From positions 1 to 36,995 of the forward strand of contig CAKSDR010000013.1 of NCBI GenBank assembly GCA_934446095.1: a stretch of DNA of 36,995 bases. Direction: 5' to 3'. The notes below the pieces were generated by a model that was given only the letters and a program-made list of their open reading frames with translations, was not told the origin of the DNA and ran no database searches. A program made the translations under genes and the position numbers. Every line of letters begins with the position of its first letter. The stretch's first letter is position 1. Positions 23,087 to 31,225 of this stretch are shown piece by piece. The DNA comes from an uncultured Eubacteriales bacterium (lineage in GTDB: Bacteria; Bacillota; Clostridia; Oscillospirales; CAG-382).

Positions 23087-25291
23087 ATGCGGATAAAGAA
23101 AATAAATATAGGTTCTTTCGGCAAGTTTGAAAACACAGAGTATGAATTTTGCGACGGAATAAATATTATTAAGGGCAAAAATGAGGCCGGAAAAAGTACC
23201 GTATGTTCTTTCATTAAATATATGCTTTATGGTTTTACGTCCGGCAGAAGTTCGTCTGTTGCCGATAACGATAAGAAAAAGTACAGTCCGTGGAACGGTA
23301 AAACTCCGTATGGCTCGGCGACGGTCGAAGCGGGCGGGAACGAGTACATAATAGAACGAAGCGGTGTTTCACGAAAGGCCGCGCAAAAAATCTATGAAAA
23401 AAATACAGGCAGGCAAATAGAAGCAGGCATTTTCGCTGGAGAAATGATTTTCGGCGTTGACGGGGATACATATTCAAAAACCGCATATGTAGGTCAGTTT
23501 AACGTGGCCGCGGACGGAATGTCGGGCATGGACGGCGCTATACGAAATATAGTGTCTTACGCCGACGAAGAGATAGACGCGGACAAGGCCGAGAAAAAAC
23601 TCTGCGACTTTAGAAAAGTTCTTTATTCGGAGGCAAGGAAAACAGGAAAAATTTTTGAATCGGAAGAAAGACTGAAAAAACTTTCGGAAGACTTTGAGTC
23701 GGCTTCGGAAATTCAAAAGGAAAAACTGCTTTCCGAATCAAAACTTAAGGAAGTTTCAAAAAAAATAGAGCAGAACAATGAAAAACTTGCCGCATTGCAG
23801 AATGAACTTGAAAATATTCATGCATATTTGGCAGTAAAAAAACTTGAAAATATAGACAAGGCCCGCGAAAAATTCGAACAGGCGGAAGAAAAACTGCTTA
23901 AATCCGAGAAAAAACTTGTTTTCGGAGAAACGAGGGTTTGCGAGAAAGATATATATTATATAAAGGAACTTGAAGAAAAACATATAAACGCAAAAAACAA
24001 TTTTTTAAATGCTAACCGCGCTTTGGAAGACTGTAAAAAAGAGTTTGACGCGGTTTCGTCGGGAAATAAATGCCTTGAAAAATTCGGAAAAATCCGCGGT
24101 TTTGACAGCGCTGAACGAAAAAAAGAAACCGACCGCAAAAAATCATTCAGAAATATATTTTTTGCCTTGTCCGCACTTTCCTTTGCGGCCTTGGCGGTTT
24201 TTGCGTATGCCGGAATGCCTGCTTTTGCCGCAGGAACGGGTTTTGCCGGAATTGTATTTCTGATATTTGCGATTTTAAATGCTGTTAAATTTAAAAATAT
24301 TGCAAAACGATACGGTTTTAAAAATATTAAAGATTTTTATAATTGCCTTGAGGAATATCCGTCGGAAAACGAAAAGCTTACAAATGCCCGGATGCGGCTG
24401 GATTTTTCAAAAAATGAGGCAGCACGCAGCAAAGAAATTTTCGATAAAAGCACAAAAGATTTGTCGGAATGTATTGAAAAATATACTGATAAGGACATTT
24501 CTCCGAAAGAACTTTGCAGCGCTATAGGGGAAAGTATAGACGAATATTCCGGCGTCAAAACGGAATTTGAGTCAGCACGGTCGGCATATGATGCCCTTAC
24601 AGGCGCACTTGATTCCGGGGAACTTCTGAAAAAAGCGGAAAAATTTAAGGATACCCCAAAAAGGGAAGAAAGCCTTGTTTCAAGAGACATAAGATATTTC
24701 ATACAGGCAAACGAACTTCTCTCGGAAAAGGAGAGGGAACTTCAGATTAAAGTCCGTGTCTGCTCAGCGGGCGAAAAAGATATTTTTGAGATAGATTCCG
24801 AAAGAGAAAAGGAAAAAGAACTTCTTTTGGAACTGAAAACCAAAAAGGACGGCCTGGATATTGCGATAGAAGCCATACGCAGTGCCTGCGACGATATAAA
24901 AAACTCCGTGTCGCCGCAACTTACGGAAAAGTCGGGAGAGCTATTTTCCGAAATATCGGGCGGAAAATACAGAGAACTTATGATAAGCCCGTCTATGGAA
25001 TTGAAGGCGCTTGAAAAAAATGATTCCGTATACCGCGACATAGGGTATCTGAGTGCCGGCGCGCGTGATGCCGCATATCTTTCGTTAAGAATTGCCCTTG
25101 CCGATTTTTTGTATAAGGAAAAACCGGCGCTGATTTTTGACGAAAGTTTTGTGTTTGTTGATGACGAAAGACTTTCGAATATCTTTAATATACTAAAAAA
25201 ACTGTCGCGCGATTATCAGATATTTATTTTCACATGTCACGCAAGGGAAGAACGGTTCGCGGACGAAAATATGAGAATAATTGAGATATAA
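23087..25291 (+). CDS. YhaN/SbcC-like AAA ATPase with membrane hairpin
   Basis: This 734-residue protein has the SMC-like layout of Rad50/SbcC/YhaN ATPases. The N-terminal half-site holds Walker A GKNEAGKST at 30-38. Coiled-coil arms run through about 190-350 and 405-640. The C-terminal half-site holds signature LSAGARDAAYLSLRIA and Walker B ALIFDESF. Two hydrophobic helices at about 355-400 break the coiled coil, a feature shared with Bacillus YhaN and suggesting membrane association. It probably acts in DNA metabolism at the membrane. YhaN partners with the nuclease-like YhaO, but no SbcD/YhaO gene is visible here. The gene lies 14 bp after the DnaD-type gene and before the rpsL promoter. 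Confidence 0.85.
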   Translation: MRIKKINIGSFGKFENTEYEFCDGINIIKGKNEAGKSTVCSFIKYMLYGFTSGRSSSVADNDKKKYSPWNGKTPYGSATVEAGGNEYIIERSGVSRKAAQKIYEKNTGRQIEAGIFAGEMIFGVDGDTYSKTAYVGQFNVAADGMSGMDGAIRNIVSYADEEIDADKAEKKLCDFRKVLYSEARKTGKIFESEERLKKLSEDFESASEIQKEKLLSESKLKEVSKKIEQNNEKLAALQNELENIHAYLAVKKLENIDKAREKFEQAEEKLLKSEKKLVFGETRVCEKDIYYIKELEEKHINAKNNFLNANRALEDCKKEFDAVSSGNKCLEKFGKIRGFDSAERKKETDRKKSFRNIFFALSALSFAALAVFAYAGMPAFAAGTGFAGIVFLIFAILNAVKFKNIAKRYGFKNIKDFYNCLEEYPSENEKLTNARMRLDFSKNEAARSKEIFDKSTKDLSECIEKYTDKDISPKELCSAIGESIDEYSGVKTEFESARSAYDALTGALDSGELLKKAEKFKDTPKREESLVSRDIRYFIQANELLSEKERELQIKVRVCSAGEKDIFEIDSEREKEKELLLELKTKKDGLDIAIEAIRSACDDIKNSVSPQLTEKSGELFSEISGGKYRELMISPSMELKALEKNDSVYRDIGYLSAGARDAAYLSLRIALADFLYKEKPALIFDESFVFVDDERLSNIFNILKKLSRDYQIFIFTCHAREERFADENMRIIEI

Positions 25292-25335
25292 TTTGGTAAA
25301 ATATAAAATATACGGAAAATAAATTCGAAAAAGTG

Positions 25336-25364
25336 TTGACAAACAATAATTATTAAACTATAAT
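25336..25364 (+). promoter_or_regulatory. Consensus promoter of the rpsL-rpsG-fusA operon
   Basis: TTGACA (25336-25341) and TATAAT (25359-25364) are perfect with 17-bp spacing, giving a leader of about 80 bases. Confidence 0.88.
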
Positions 25365-25448
25365 ATGATAGTTAGGTATTATGCGGAAATATATGTTAAA
25401 TGTATATGAAGCATTACTTAAATATAAAAACAAAAAAGGAGGTGCGGT

Positions 25449-25868
25449 ATGCCAACATTTAACCAGTTAGTCAGAAAAGGACGCGAAGTATCAACCTACA
25501 AGTCAAAATCTCCGGCTCTTTTAAAGGGTACAAACACAATTAAGAAGATTTCGACAGATGTAACTTCTCCGCAAAAAAGAGGAGTTTGCACAAAGGTATC
25601 AACAAAGACACCTAAAAAGCCGAACTCAGCTCTCAGAAAAATTGCGAGAGTACGTCTTACAAACGGAATTGAAGTAACATCTTACATTCCCGGCATAGGA
25701 CATAACTTGCAGGAGCACAGCGTTGTTCTTATCCGCGGCGGAAGAGTAAAAGACCTTCCGGGTGTGCGTTATCACATCATTCGCGGAACTCTCGATACAC
25801 AGGGAGTAGCAAAGAGAAATCAGTCACGTTCCAAGTACGGCGCGAAAAAAGAAAAAGTTAAGAAATAA
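25449..25868 (+). CDS. rpsL: 30S ribosomal protein S12
   Basis: This 139-residue protein is a typical Bacillota S12, in the decoding centre of the small subunit. The conserved loops TPKKPNSALRK (54-64) and GGRVKDLPGVRYH (97-109) are intact. Lysines K56 and K101 correspond to the E. coli positions changed in streptomycin resistance, so the sequence looks drug-sensitive. GGAGGTG lies 5 bp before the ATG. It is the first gene of the str operon here. rpoB/rpoC and the L7Ae-like gene, often just upstream in Bacillota, are not present. Confidence 0.98.
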   Translation: MPTFNQLVRKGREVSTYKSKSPALLKGTNTIKKISTDVTSPQKRGVCTKVSTKTPKKPNSALRKIARVRLTNGIEVTSYIPGIGHNLQEHSVVLIRGGRVKDLPGVRYHIIRGTLDTQGVAKRNQSRSKYGAKKEKVKK

Positions 25869-25897
25869 ACTTTGACTGAAAATGGTTTGTATTTTGG

Positions 25898-25930
25898 CGA
25901 GACCGCACAAAAATATACGGTGCGGAAGCT
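25898..25930 (+). promoter_or_regulatory. Hairpin in the rpsL-rpsG intergenic RNA (possible S7 site)
   Basis: CCGCAC (25903-25908) pairs with GTGCGG (25920-25925), with flanking GAG/CTC (25900-25902 approximate) extending it. It sits in a 134-base gap between rpsL and rpsG. In E. coli, S7 binds the corresponding gap RNA to repress translation. That role here is inferred from location only. Confidence 0.4.
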
Positions 25931-26002
25931 CACAAAGTGCTGACGAAAGGTAATCATTTCGAGTACCTATGAATTCATTATATTATGAAGGAGGGAAGTA
26001 TA

Positions 26003-26470
26003 GTGCCAAGAAGAGGTTCTGTACCAAAGAGAGACGTTCTTCCGGATCCGCTTTATAATTCGAAGTTGGTAACTAAGCTTATCAATAATATTATGTATGA
26101 CGGAAAAAAGGGAGTCGCTCAGAAAATAGTTTACGACGCTTTTGATATCATAAACGGGAAAGGCCAGGAGCCGCTTGAAGCATTCCAGAAAGCGCTTGAA
26201 AATATCATGCCTGTATTGGAAGTAAAAGCACGCAGAGTCGGCGGTTCGACATATCAGGTTCCGATAGAAGTAAGACCTGAAAGAAGACAGACGCTCGGAC
26301 TCCGCTGGCTTATAACATATTCAAGAGCAAGAAATGAAAAAAGAATGTCTGAAAGACTTGCAGGAGAAATACTTGACGCAGTAAACGGACTTGGTTCTGC
26401 CGTAAAGAAACGCGAAGATACGCATAAGATGGCAGAGGCAAACAAAGCATTTGCGCATTACAGGTATTAA
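26003..26470 (+). CDS. rpsG: 30S ribosomal protein S7
   Basis: This 155-residue protein is a complete S7, which binds 16S rRNA near the mRNA exit. PRRGSVPKRDVLPDPLYNSK is the usual N terminus, and ENIMPVLEVKARRVGGSTYQ and RWLITYSRARNEKRMSERLA are the conserved core. Start GTG 26003 is chosen because GGAGG lies 8 bp upstream and it gives the family N terminus. An in-frame ATG at 25985 would add six residues and overlap the ribosome binding site. The end is 36 bp before fusA. Confidence 0.97.
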   Translation: MPRRGSVPKRDVLPDPLYNSKLVTKLINNIMYDGKKGVAQKIVYDAFDIINGKGQEPLEAFQKALENIMPVLEVKARRVGGSTYQVPIEVRPERRQTLGLRWLITYSRARNEKRMSERLAGEILDAVNGLGSAVKKREDTHKMAEANKAFAHYRY

Positions 26471-26506
26471 AAACCAAGATAAAGAAAAAAGGAGAAAAAA
26501 TCCAAG

Positions 26507-28600
26507 ATGCCAAGACAATATCCGCTTGAACTTACCAGAAATATCGGTATCATGGCGCATATCGATGCAGGTAAGACAACAACAACCGAGCGAATTCTGT
26601 ACTATACAGGCAGAACTCATAAAATCGGTGAAGTGCATGACGGTGCTGCAACGATGGACTGGATGGAACAGGAGCAGGAAAGAGGTATAACCATTACTTC
26701 TGCTGCTACTACTTGCTATTGGAAAGGTAACAGAATAAATATCATAGATACGCCCGGTCACGTTGACTTTACAGTGGAAGTTGAACGTTCGCTGCGTGTT
26801 CTTGACGGTTCTGTTACGGTTCTTTGCGCAAAGGGCGGTGTTGAACCGCAGTCCGAAACAGTATGGCGTCAGGCAGATAAATACGGAGTGCCCAGAATGT
26901 GCTATGTAAATAAAATGGACATTATGGGTGCAAACTTCTATCGCGTAGTAGATATGATAAAGGATCGTCTTAAAGCAAATGCCGTGCCGATTCAGTTGCC
27001 GATAGGAGCAGAAGACAGTTTTGTCGGAATAATAGATCTTCTTACAATGAAAGCCTTTATATATAAAGACGACGTTGGACTTAAAATAGAAGAAACCGAA
27101 ATTCCTGACGATATGAAAGAGAAAGCTGAAAAATTCCATTCTGAACTTATAGAACATATAGCAGAAACGGATGAGGCTCTTCTTGAAAAATATCTCGGCG
27201 GCGAAGAGTTCACAATCGAAGAAATGAAAGCCGCAATAAGAAAATCAACAATTGCAAATACAATGGTGCCGGTAGTATGCGGAACATCGTATAAAAATAA
27301 GGGAGTTCAGAAACTTCTCGATGCAATAGTTGATTATATGCCATCGCCTGTAGACGTGCCGGCAATTAAGGGATTTATCCCCGGCAGAGAAGACGAAGGT
27401 GAAATCGATGAACGCAAGAGTTCCGATTCCGAACCGTTCTCAGCACTTGCATTTAAGATTATGACAGACCCGTTCGTTGGAAGATTATGCTTTATAAGAG
27501 TATATTCCGGCTCCGTTTCATCGGGCGCTACGGTATATAACTCATGCAAAAAGACCCGCGAAAGATTTGGACGTATCGTAATGATGCATGCAAATGAAAG
27601 AACGGATATTGATACTATCTATTCCGGAGATATCGCAGGTATAATCGGTATAAAGAATACAACAACCGGTGACACGCTGTGTGATGAAACCCATCCTATA
27701 ATACTCGAATCGATGGAATTCCCCGAACCTGTAATAAGGGTAGCAATTGAACCCAAGACAAAAGCAGGTCAGGAAAAAATGGGTATTGCACTTGCAAAAC
27801 TCGCTGAAGAAGACCCGACATTCAGAACATATTCTGATGAAGAAACCGGACAAACAATTATTGCCGGAATGGGAGAACTTCACCTTGAAATTATCGTAGA
27901 CAGACTTTTGAGAGAATTTCATGTTGAAGCAAACGTAGGCGCACCGCAGGTAGCATACAGAGAAACCATCAAGAAGAGTGCAGACGTAGATATGAAATAC
28001 GCCCGTCAGTCCGGCGGTAAAGGTCAGTACGGACATGTTAAGATACATGTTACACCGAACGAACCCGGCGCAGGATATGAGTTTACAAACTCAGTTGTCG
28101 GCGGCGCTATTCCGAAAGAATATATACCCGCAGTTGACGCCGGTATCCAGGGAGCATTGCAGTCAGGTGTGCTCGCAGGATATCCTGTAGTTGACGTAAA
28201 AGTAGATTTGTACGACGGTTCGTATCACGAAGTCGACTCTTCCGAAATGGCATTTAAGATGGCAGGCTCTATGGCTATAAAAGAGGCTCTCAGAAAAGCA
28301 AATTCCGTAATAACAGAACCTATAATGAAAGTAACGGTAGTAGTACCGGACGATTATATGGGAGATGTAATCGGAGATTTGAACTCACGCCGCGGACAGA
28401 TAGAAGGAATGGATCCTATATCCGGCGCACAGCAGATAAGAGCACTTGTGCCTCTTTCAAATATGTTCGGATATGCGACAGATCTTCGTTCATGCACACA
28501 GGGACGCGGAGTATACGTAATGGAACCCTGCAAGTATCTTGAAGTTCCGAAGAATATCGCTGAGGAAATAATTGCAAAAAGAGGAAAGAGCCAGTTATAA
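26507..28600 (+). CDS. fusA: Elongation factor G
   Basis: This 697-residue protein is a complete EF-G, the GTPase of ribosomal translocation. G1 is AHIDAGKT at 17-24. DTPGHVDF is G3 and NKMD is G4, and ITSAATT marks switch I. Domain IV carries QSGGKGQYGHVKI and GGAIPKEYIPAVDAG, and the C-terminal domain ends LEVPKNIAEEIIAKRG. It is the last gene of the S12-S7-EF-G unit. GGAG lies 12 bases before the ATG, longer than usual. No terminator precedes the tuf promoter, so some read-through is likely. Confidence 0.98.
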   Translation: MPRQYPLELTRNIGIMAHIDAGKTTTTERILYYTGRTHKIGEVHDGAATMDWMEQEQERGITITSAATTCYWKGNRINIIDTPGHVDFTVEVERSLRVLDGSVTVLCAKGGVEPQSETVWRQADKYGVPRMCYVNKMDIMGANFYRVVDMIKDRLKANAVPIQLPIGAEDSFVGIIDLLTMKAFIYKDDVGLKIEETEIPDDMKEKAEKFHSELIEHIAETDEALLEKYLGGEEFTIEEMKAAIRKSTIANTMVPVVCGTSYKNKGVQKLLDAIVDYMPSPVDVPAIKGFIPGREDEGEIDERKSSDSEPFSALAFKIMTDPFVGRLCFIRVYSGSVSSGATVYNSCKKTRERFGRIVMMHANERTDIDTIYSGDIAGIIGIKNTTTGDTLCDETHPIILESMEFPEPVIRVAIEPKTKAGQEKMGIALAKLAEEDPTFRTYSDEETGQTIIAGMGELHLEIIVDRLLREFHVEANVGAPQVAYRETIKKSADVDMKYARQSGGKGQYGHVKIHVTPNEPGAGYEFTNSVVGGAIPKEYIPAVDAGIQGALQSGVLAGYPVVDVKVDLYDGSYHEVDSSEMAFKMAGSMAIKEALRKANSVITEPIMKVTVVVPDDYMGDVIGDLNSRRGQIEGMDPISGAQQIRALVPLSNMFGYATDLRSCTQGRGVYVMEPCKYLEVPKNIAEEIIAKRGKSQL

Positions 28601-28644
28601 GGCGTAAATCTGCAAAATACGAAATAAAAACAAAAAAATTTTTG

Positions 28645-28673
28645 TTGACATAACTTGCTAAACATAGTATAAT
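28645..28673 (+). promoter_or_regulatory. Consensus promoter of tuf
   Basis: TTGACA (28645-28650) and TATAAT (28668-28673) are perfect with 17-bp spacing, about 75 bp before the tuf start. tuf is therefore transcribed separately from fusA, at least in part. Confidence 0.88.
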
Positions 28674-28747
28674 TTGTATATATAGACAAGCAGACGGCAA
28701 CAAAAAATGAACCAAAAAGAAAAATTAAATTCAAGGAGGACATTAAA

Positions 28748-29953
28748 ATGGCAAAAGCAAAGTTTGAAAGAACTAAGCCCCATGTTAATATCGGAACAAT
28801 AGGCCATGTTGACCATGGTAAGACAACACTTACAGCAGCAATTACAAAGGTACTTTCACTTTCCAACGGAAATATCGAATTTCTGGCATATGATCAGATA
28901 GATAACGCTCCGGAAGAAAGAGCAAGAGGTATCACGATCAACACAAGACACGTTGAATATGAAACAGCAAAAAGACACTATGCTCATGTTGACTGCCCCG
29001 GCCACGCCGACTACGTAAAGAACATGATCACAGGTGCTGCTCAGATGGATGGTGCTATCCTTGTTGTTGCAGGTACAGACGGACCTATGCAGCAGACACG
29101 TGAACACATTCTTCTTGCCCGTCAGGTAGGCGTTCCTGCAATCGTTGTATTCCTTAACAAATGCGACCTTGTAGACGACGCAGAACTTTTGGACCTCGTA
29201 GAAATGGAAGTAAGAGATCTTCTTTCAACATACGACTTCCCGGGTGACGATATTCCGATTATCCGCGGATCCGCAAGAGTTGCTCTTGACTGCACAAGCA
29301 CAGATCCTAATGCACCCGAATATGCATGCATCCATGAACTCATGAATGCGGTAGATGACTACATTCCTACTCCTGAACGTGCATCTGACCAACCTTTCCT
29401 TATGCCGGTAGAAGACGTATTCTCAATCTCCGGACGTGGTACAGTTGCTACAGGTAGAGTAGAACGTGGCGAAATTAAGATGAACGATACAGTAGAACTC
29501 GTTGGACTTTCTGATGAAAAGAAACAGACAGTTGTAACAGGTATCGAAATGTTCCACAAACAGATGGATTATGCAGAAGCAGGCGATAACGTTGGTCTTC
29601 TTCTCCGTGGTATAGACAAGAAAGAAATCGAAAGAGGACAGGTTCTTGCAAAACCCGGAACAATTCATCCTCATAAGAAATTTGTAGGACAGGTATACGT
29701 TCTTACAGAAAAAGAAGGCGGACGTCATAAACCGTTCTTCTCAAACTACAGACCTCAGTTCTATTTCAGAACAACAGACGTTACAGGTGTAATCACACTT
29801 CCTGAAGGAACAGAAATGTGCAACCCCGGCGATAACGTAGATATGTCAGTTGAACTTATCACACCTATCGCTATTGAAAAGGGTCTCCGTTTCGCTATTC
29901 GTGAAGGCGGACGTACGGTAGGTTCTGGCGTAGTTATCGAAATCAAAGACTAA
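28748..29953 (+). CDS. tuf: Elongation factor Tu
   Basis: This 401-residue protein is a full EF-Tu, which brings aminoacyl-tRNA to the ribosome as its GTP form. G1 is GHVDHGKT at 19-26, G3 DCPGHADY at 82-89, and G4 NKCD at 137-140. RGITINTRHVEYE is switch I. Domains II and III end with RFAIREGGRTVGSGVV. GGAGG precedes the ATG. It follows fusA but has its own promoter and is followed by an unusual hairpin rather than rpsJ of the S10 operon. Confidence 0.98.
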   Translation: MAKAKFERTKPHVNIGTIGHVDHGKTTLTAAITKVLSLSNGNIEFLAYDQIDNAPEERARGITINTRHVEYETAKRHYAHVDCPGHADYVKNMITGAAQMDGAILVVAGTDGPMQQTREHILLARQVGVPAIVVFLNKCDLVDDAELLDLVEMEVRDLLSTYDFPGDDIPIIRGSARVALDCTSTDPNAPEYACIHELMNAVDDYIPTPERASDQPFLMPVEDVFSISGRGTVATGRVERGEIKMNDTVELVGLSDEKKQTVVTGIEMFHKQMDYAEAGDNVGLLLRGIDKKEIERGQVLAKPGTIHPHKKFVGQVYVLTEKEGGRHKPFFSNYRPQFYFRTTDVTGVITLPEGTEMCNPGDNVDMSVELITPIAIEKGLRFAIREGGRTVGSGVVIEIKD

Positions 29954-29977
29954 TCGATTACAATAATTTTAATTAAT

Positions 29978-30012
29978 ATTGGCGGGAGGCAGTGATTTTG
30001 CATCCCGCCAAT
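29978..30012 (+). other. 10-bp hairpin after tuf without a U run
   Basis: ATTGGCGGGA (29978-29987) pairs perfectly with TCCCGCCAAT (30003-30012) around a 15-base loop. It is followed by seven A residues on the plus strand, so it does not look like a normal terminator. It could protect the tuf mRNA end. Confidence 0.6.
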
Positions 30013-30092
30013 AAAAAAAGAAAAGGTAATAAAATATAAAAAGGGAGTTTCTTTGCTGAAACCAAAATAAAGCATTTTTTATAAAAATAAAA

Positions 30093-30171
30093 ATGCTAAG
30101 CATAGAGTATGCTTTAGCATAAGGTATGCTGCTAAACATAATAATAAGGCATGCTTAATTTAATTAAGCAT
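30093..30171 (+). repeat. Cluster of ATGCTTA-type inverted repeats before ribU
   Basis: One hairpin pairs 30093-30104 with 30108-30120 (12 bp, one bulge). A second is the perfect palindrome ATGCTTAATT-T-AATTAAGCAT (30151-30171). Between them AGGTATGC and AGGCATGC repeat the same word. The 29954-30288 gap contains no reading frame. Function is unknown. Confidence 0.6.
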
Positions 30172-30208
30172 AAAGCAGAGGAAATAACTGAATATATAGT
30201 TGCCGAAG

Positions 30209-30262
30209 AGCCTTGAAAAAGTTGTTTCTTTAAAGGAATAAGTTTTTCAAGGCTTTTATGTT
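30209..30262 (+). terminator. Intrinsic terminator upstream of ribU (tuf terminator or attenuator)
   Basis: AGCCTTGAAAAA (30209-30220) pairs with TTTTTCAAGGCT (30243-30254) around a 22-base loop, followed by TTTATGTTTT. No convincing promoter lies between it and ribU, 35 bp downstream. Either ribU depends on read-through or the terminator is regulated. Confidence 0.75.
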
Positions 30263-30288
30263 TTATTAGTGATCAAGGAGAAGAATTG

Positions 30289-30840
30289 ATGGATAGAACC
30301 AGAAAAATAGTGTATATAAGCATTTTATCCGCAATGGCGGCAGTACTTATGTATTTCCCGTGTTTTTCGATACTGCCGGGATTCCCATTTTTAAAAGTGG
30401 ACTTTTCAGATATTCCGACAACGATGGGCGCTGTTGCAATATCTCCGGCTGCGGGAATAGTAATTGCAGCGATAAAAAATATATTTCATTTGCCGGGCAG
30501 TAATACGGGATATGTCGGAGAGTTGTCAAACTTTATACAAAGCACATCGTTTTGTGTTACGGCGGCAATATTGTGCAGAAAATTAAATATAAAAAAAGAA
30601 AAAATAAGAGAGTGCGTGTCATTAGCGGCAGCGCTTTTGGTTGAAGTAATAGTTGGCGTATTTTCTAACTATTATATTATGGTTCCCCTTTATTTTGCCG
30701 ATAAAAACGGAGTGGCAAAATATATTTTAACGGGAGTTATACCGTTTAACCTGATAAAATATTCGATTGAGGGAATATTATTTTATATTATATACAGGTC
30801 TCTTTACCCATATATAATGAAAAAAATCAGGACAGATTAA
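30289..30840 (+). CDS. ribU: ECF transporter S component, riboflavin type (RibU)
   Basis: This 183-residue membrane protein has about six helices. It carries the RibU signature block: PFLKVDFSDIPTTMGAVAIS at about 34-53, then IKNIFHLPGSNTGYVGELSNF. With the shared energising module (EcfT and two ATPases, encoded elsewhere) it would import riboflavin. ATG 30289 lies 8 bp after AAGGAG; a TTG just before it is not needed. The leader has no FMN riboswitch that I can recognise but does contain palindromes and a terminator. A new promoter and acpP follow. Confidence 0.88.
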   Translation: MDRTRKIVYISILSAMAAVLMYFPCFSILPGFPFLKVDFSDIPTTMGAVAISPAAGIVIAAIKNIFHLPGSNTGYVGELSNFIQSTSFCVTAAILCRKLNIKKEKIRECVSLAAALLVEVIVGVFSNYYIMVPLYFADKNGVAKYILTGVIPFNLIKYSIEGILFYIIYRSLYPYIMKKIRTD

Positions 30841-30868
30841 GAATATAAAAAATCTTTTGTGACATTAC

Positions 30869-30897
30869 TTGACAAAAGAAAGATACTGTAATATAAT
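30869..30897 (+). promoter_or_regulatory. Consensus promoter of the acpP-iscS-iscU group
   Basis: TTGACA (30869-30874) and TATAAT (30892-30897) are perfect with 17-bp spacing, about 70 bp before acpP. Confidence 0.88.
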
Positions 30898-30967
30898 GAA
30901 ATGTCATAGAAAAGGTTTTTTAGAATTATTGAAATTTATTGCGTTTGGGCGAAAGGTACTGAGATAC

Positions 30968-31198
30968 ATGTTGGAAAAAATAAAAGAAATACTTGCGAAA
31001 TGTTTAAAAATCGATGCTTCTACAATAAATGAGGATTCGGATATAGTTGAAGATTTGGGCGCGGATTCATTGGACGTTGTGGAAATAGTTATGCAGATTG
31101 AAGAAATTTTTGATATAACAATATCTGATGAAGACGCAAAAACGCTGAAAACCGTAGGCGAACTTTCAGATTACATAGAAAAAAATTTAAAAAATTAA
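30968..31198 (+). CDS. acpP: Acyl carrier protein
   Basis: This 76-residue acidic protein is a normal ACP. The phosphopantetheine site is GADSLDVVEIV with S34. The EEIFDITISDEDAK helix III region and the ending TVGELSDYIEKNL are typical. ATG 30968 gives the family N terminus (LEKIKEILAKCL); an upstream in-frame ATG would add 23 basic residues that do not fit. It would carry acyl chains for fatty acid synthesis, but no fab or plsX genes are nearby. iscS starts 27 bp later without a terminator between them, so the genes are probably co-transcribed. Confidence 0.94.
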   Translation: MLEKIKEILAKCLKIDASTINEDSDIVEDLGADSLDVVEIVMQIEEIFDITISDEDAKTLKTVGELSDYIEKNLKN

Positions 31199-31225
31199 TT
31201 ATATATCCAAGGAAGCGAAAAATAT

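Noticed and set aside
26321..27157. A 278-codon open frame on the minus strand opposite rpsG and fusA
   Set aside because: It lies entirely against strongly conserved S7 and EF-G genes, has low-complexity Phe/Cys/His composition and no ribosome binding site; a coding shadow.
29954..30288. FMN riboswitch before ribU
   Set aside because: The highly conserved GGGGCAGGGTG-type core and CCGAC blocks are absent; other hairpins are present instead.
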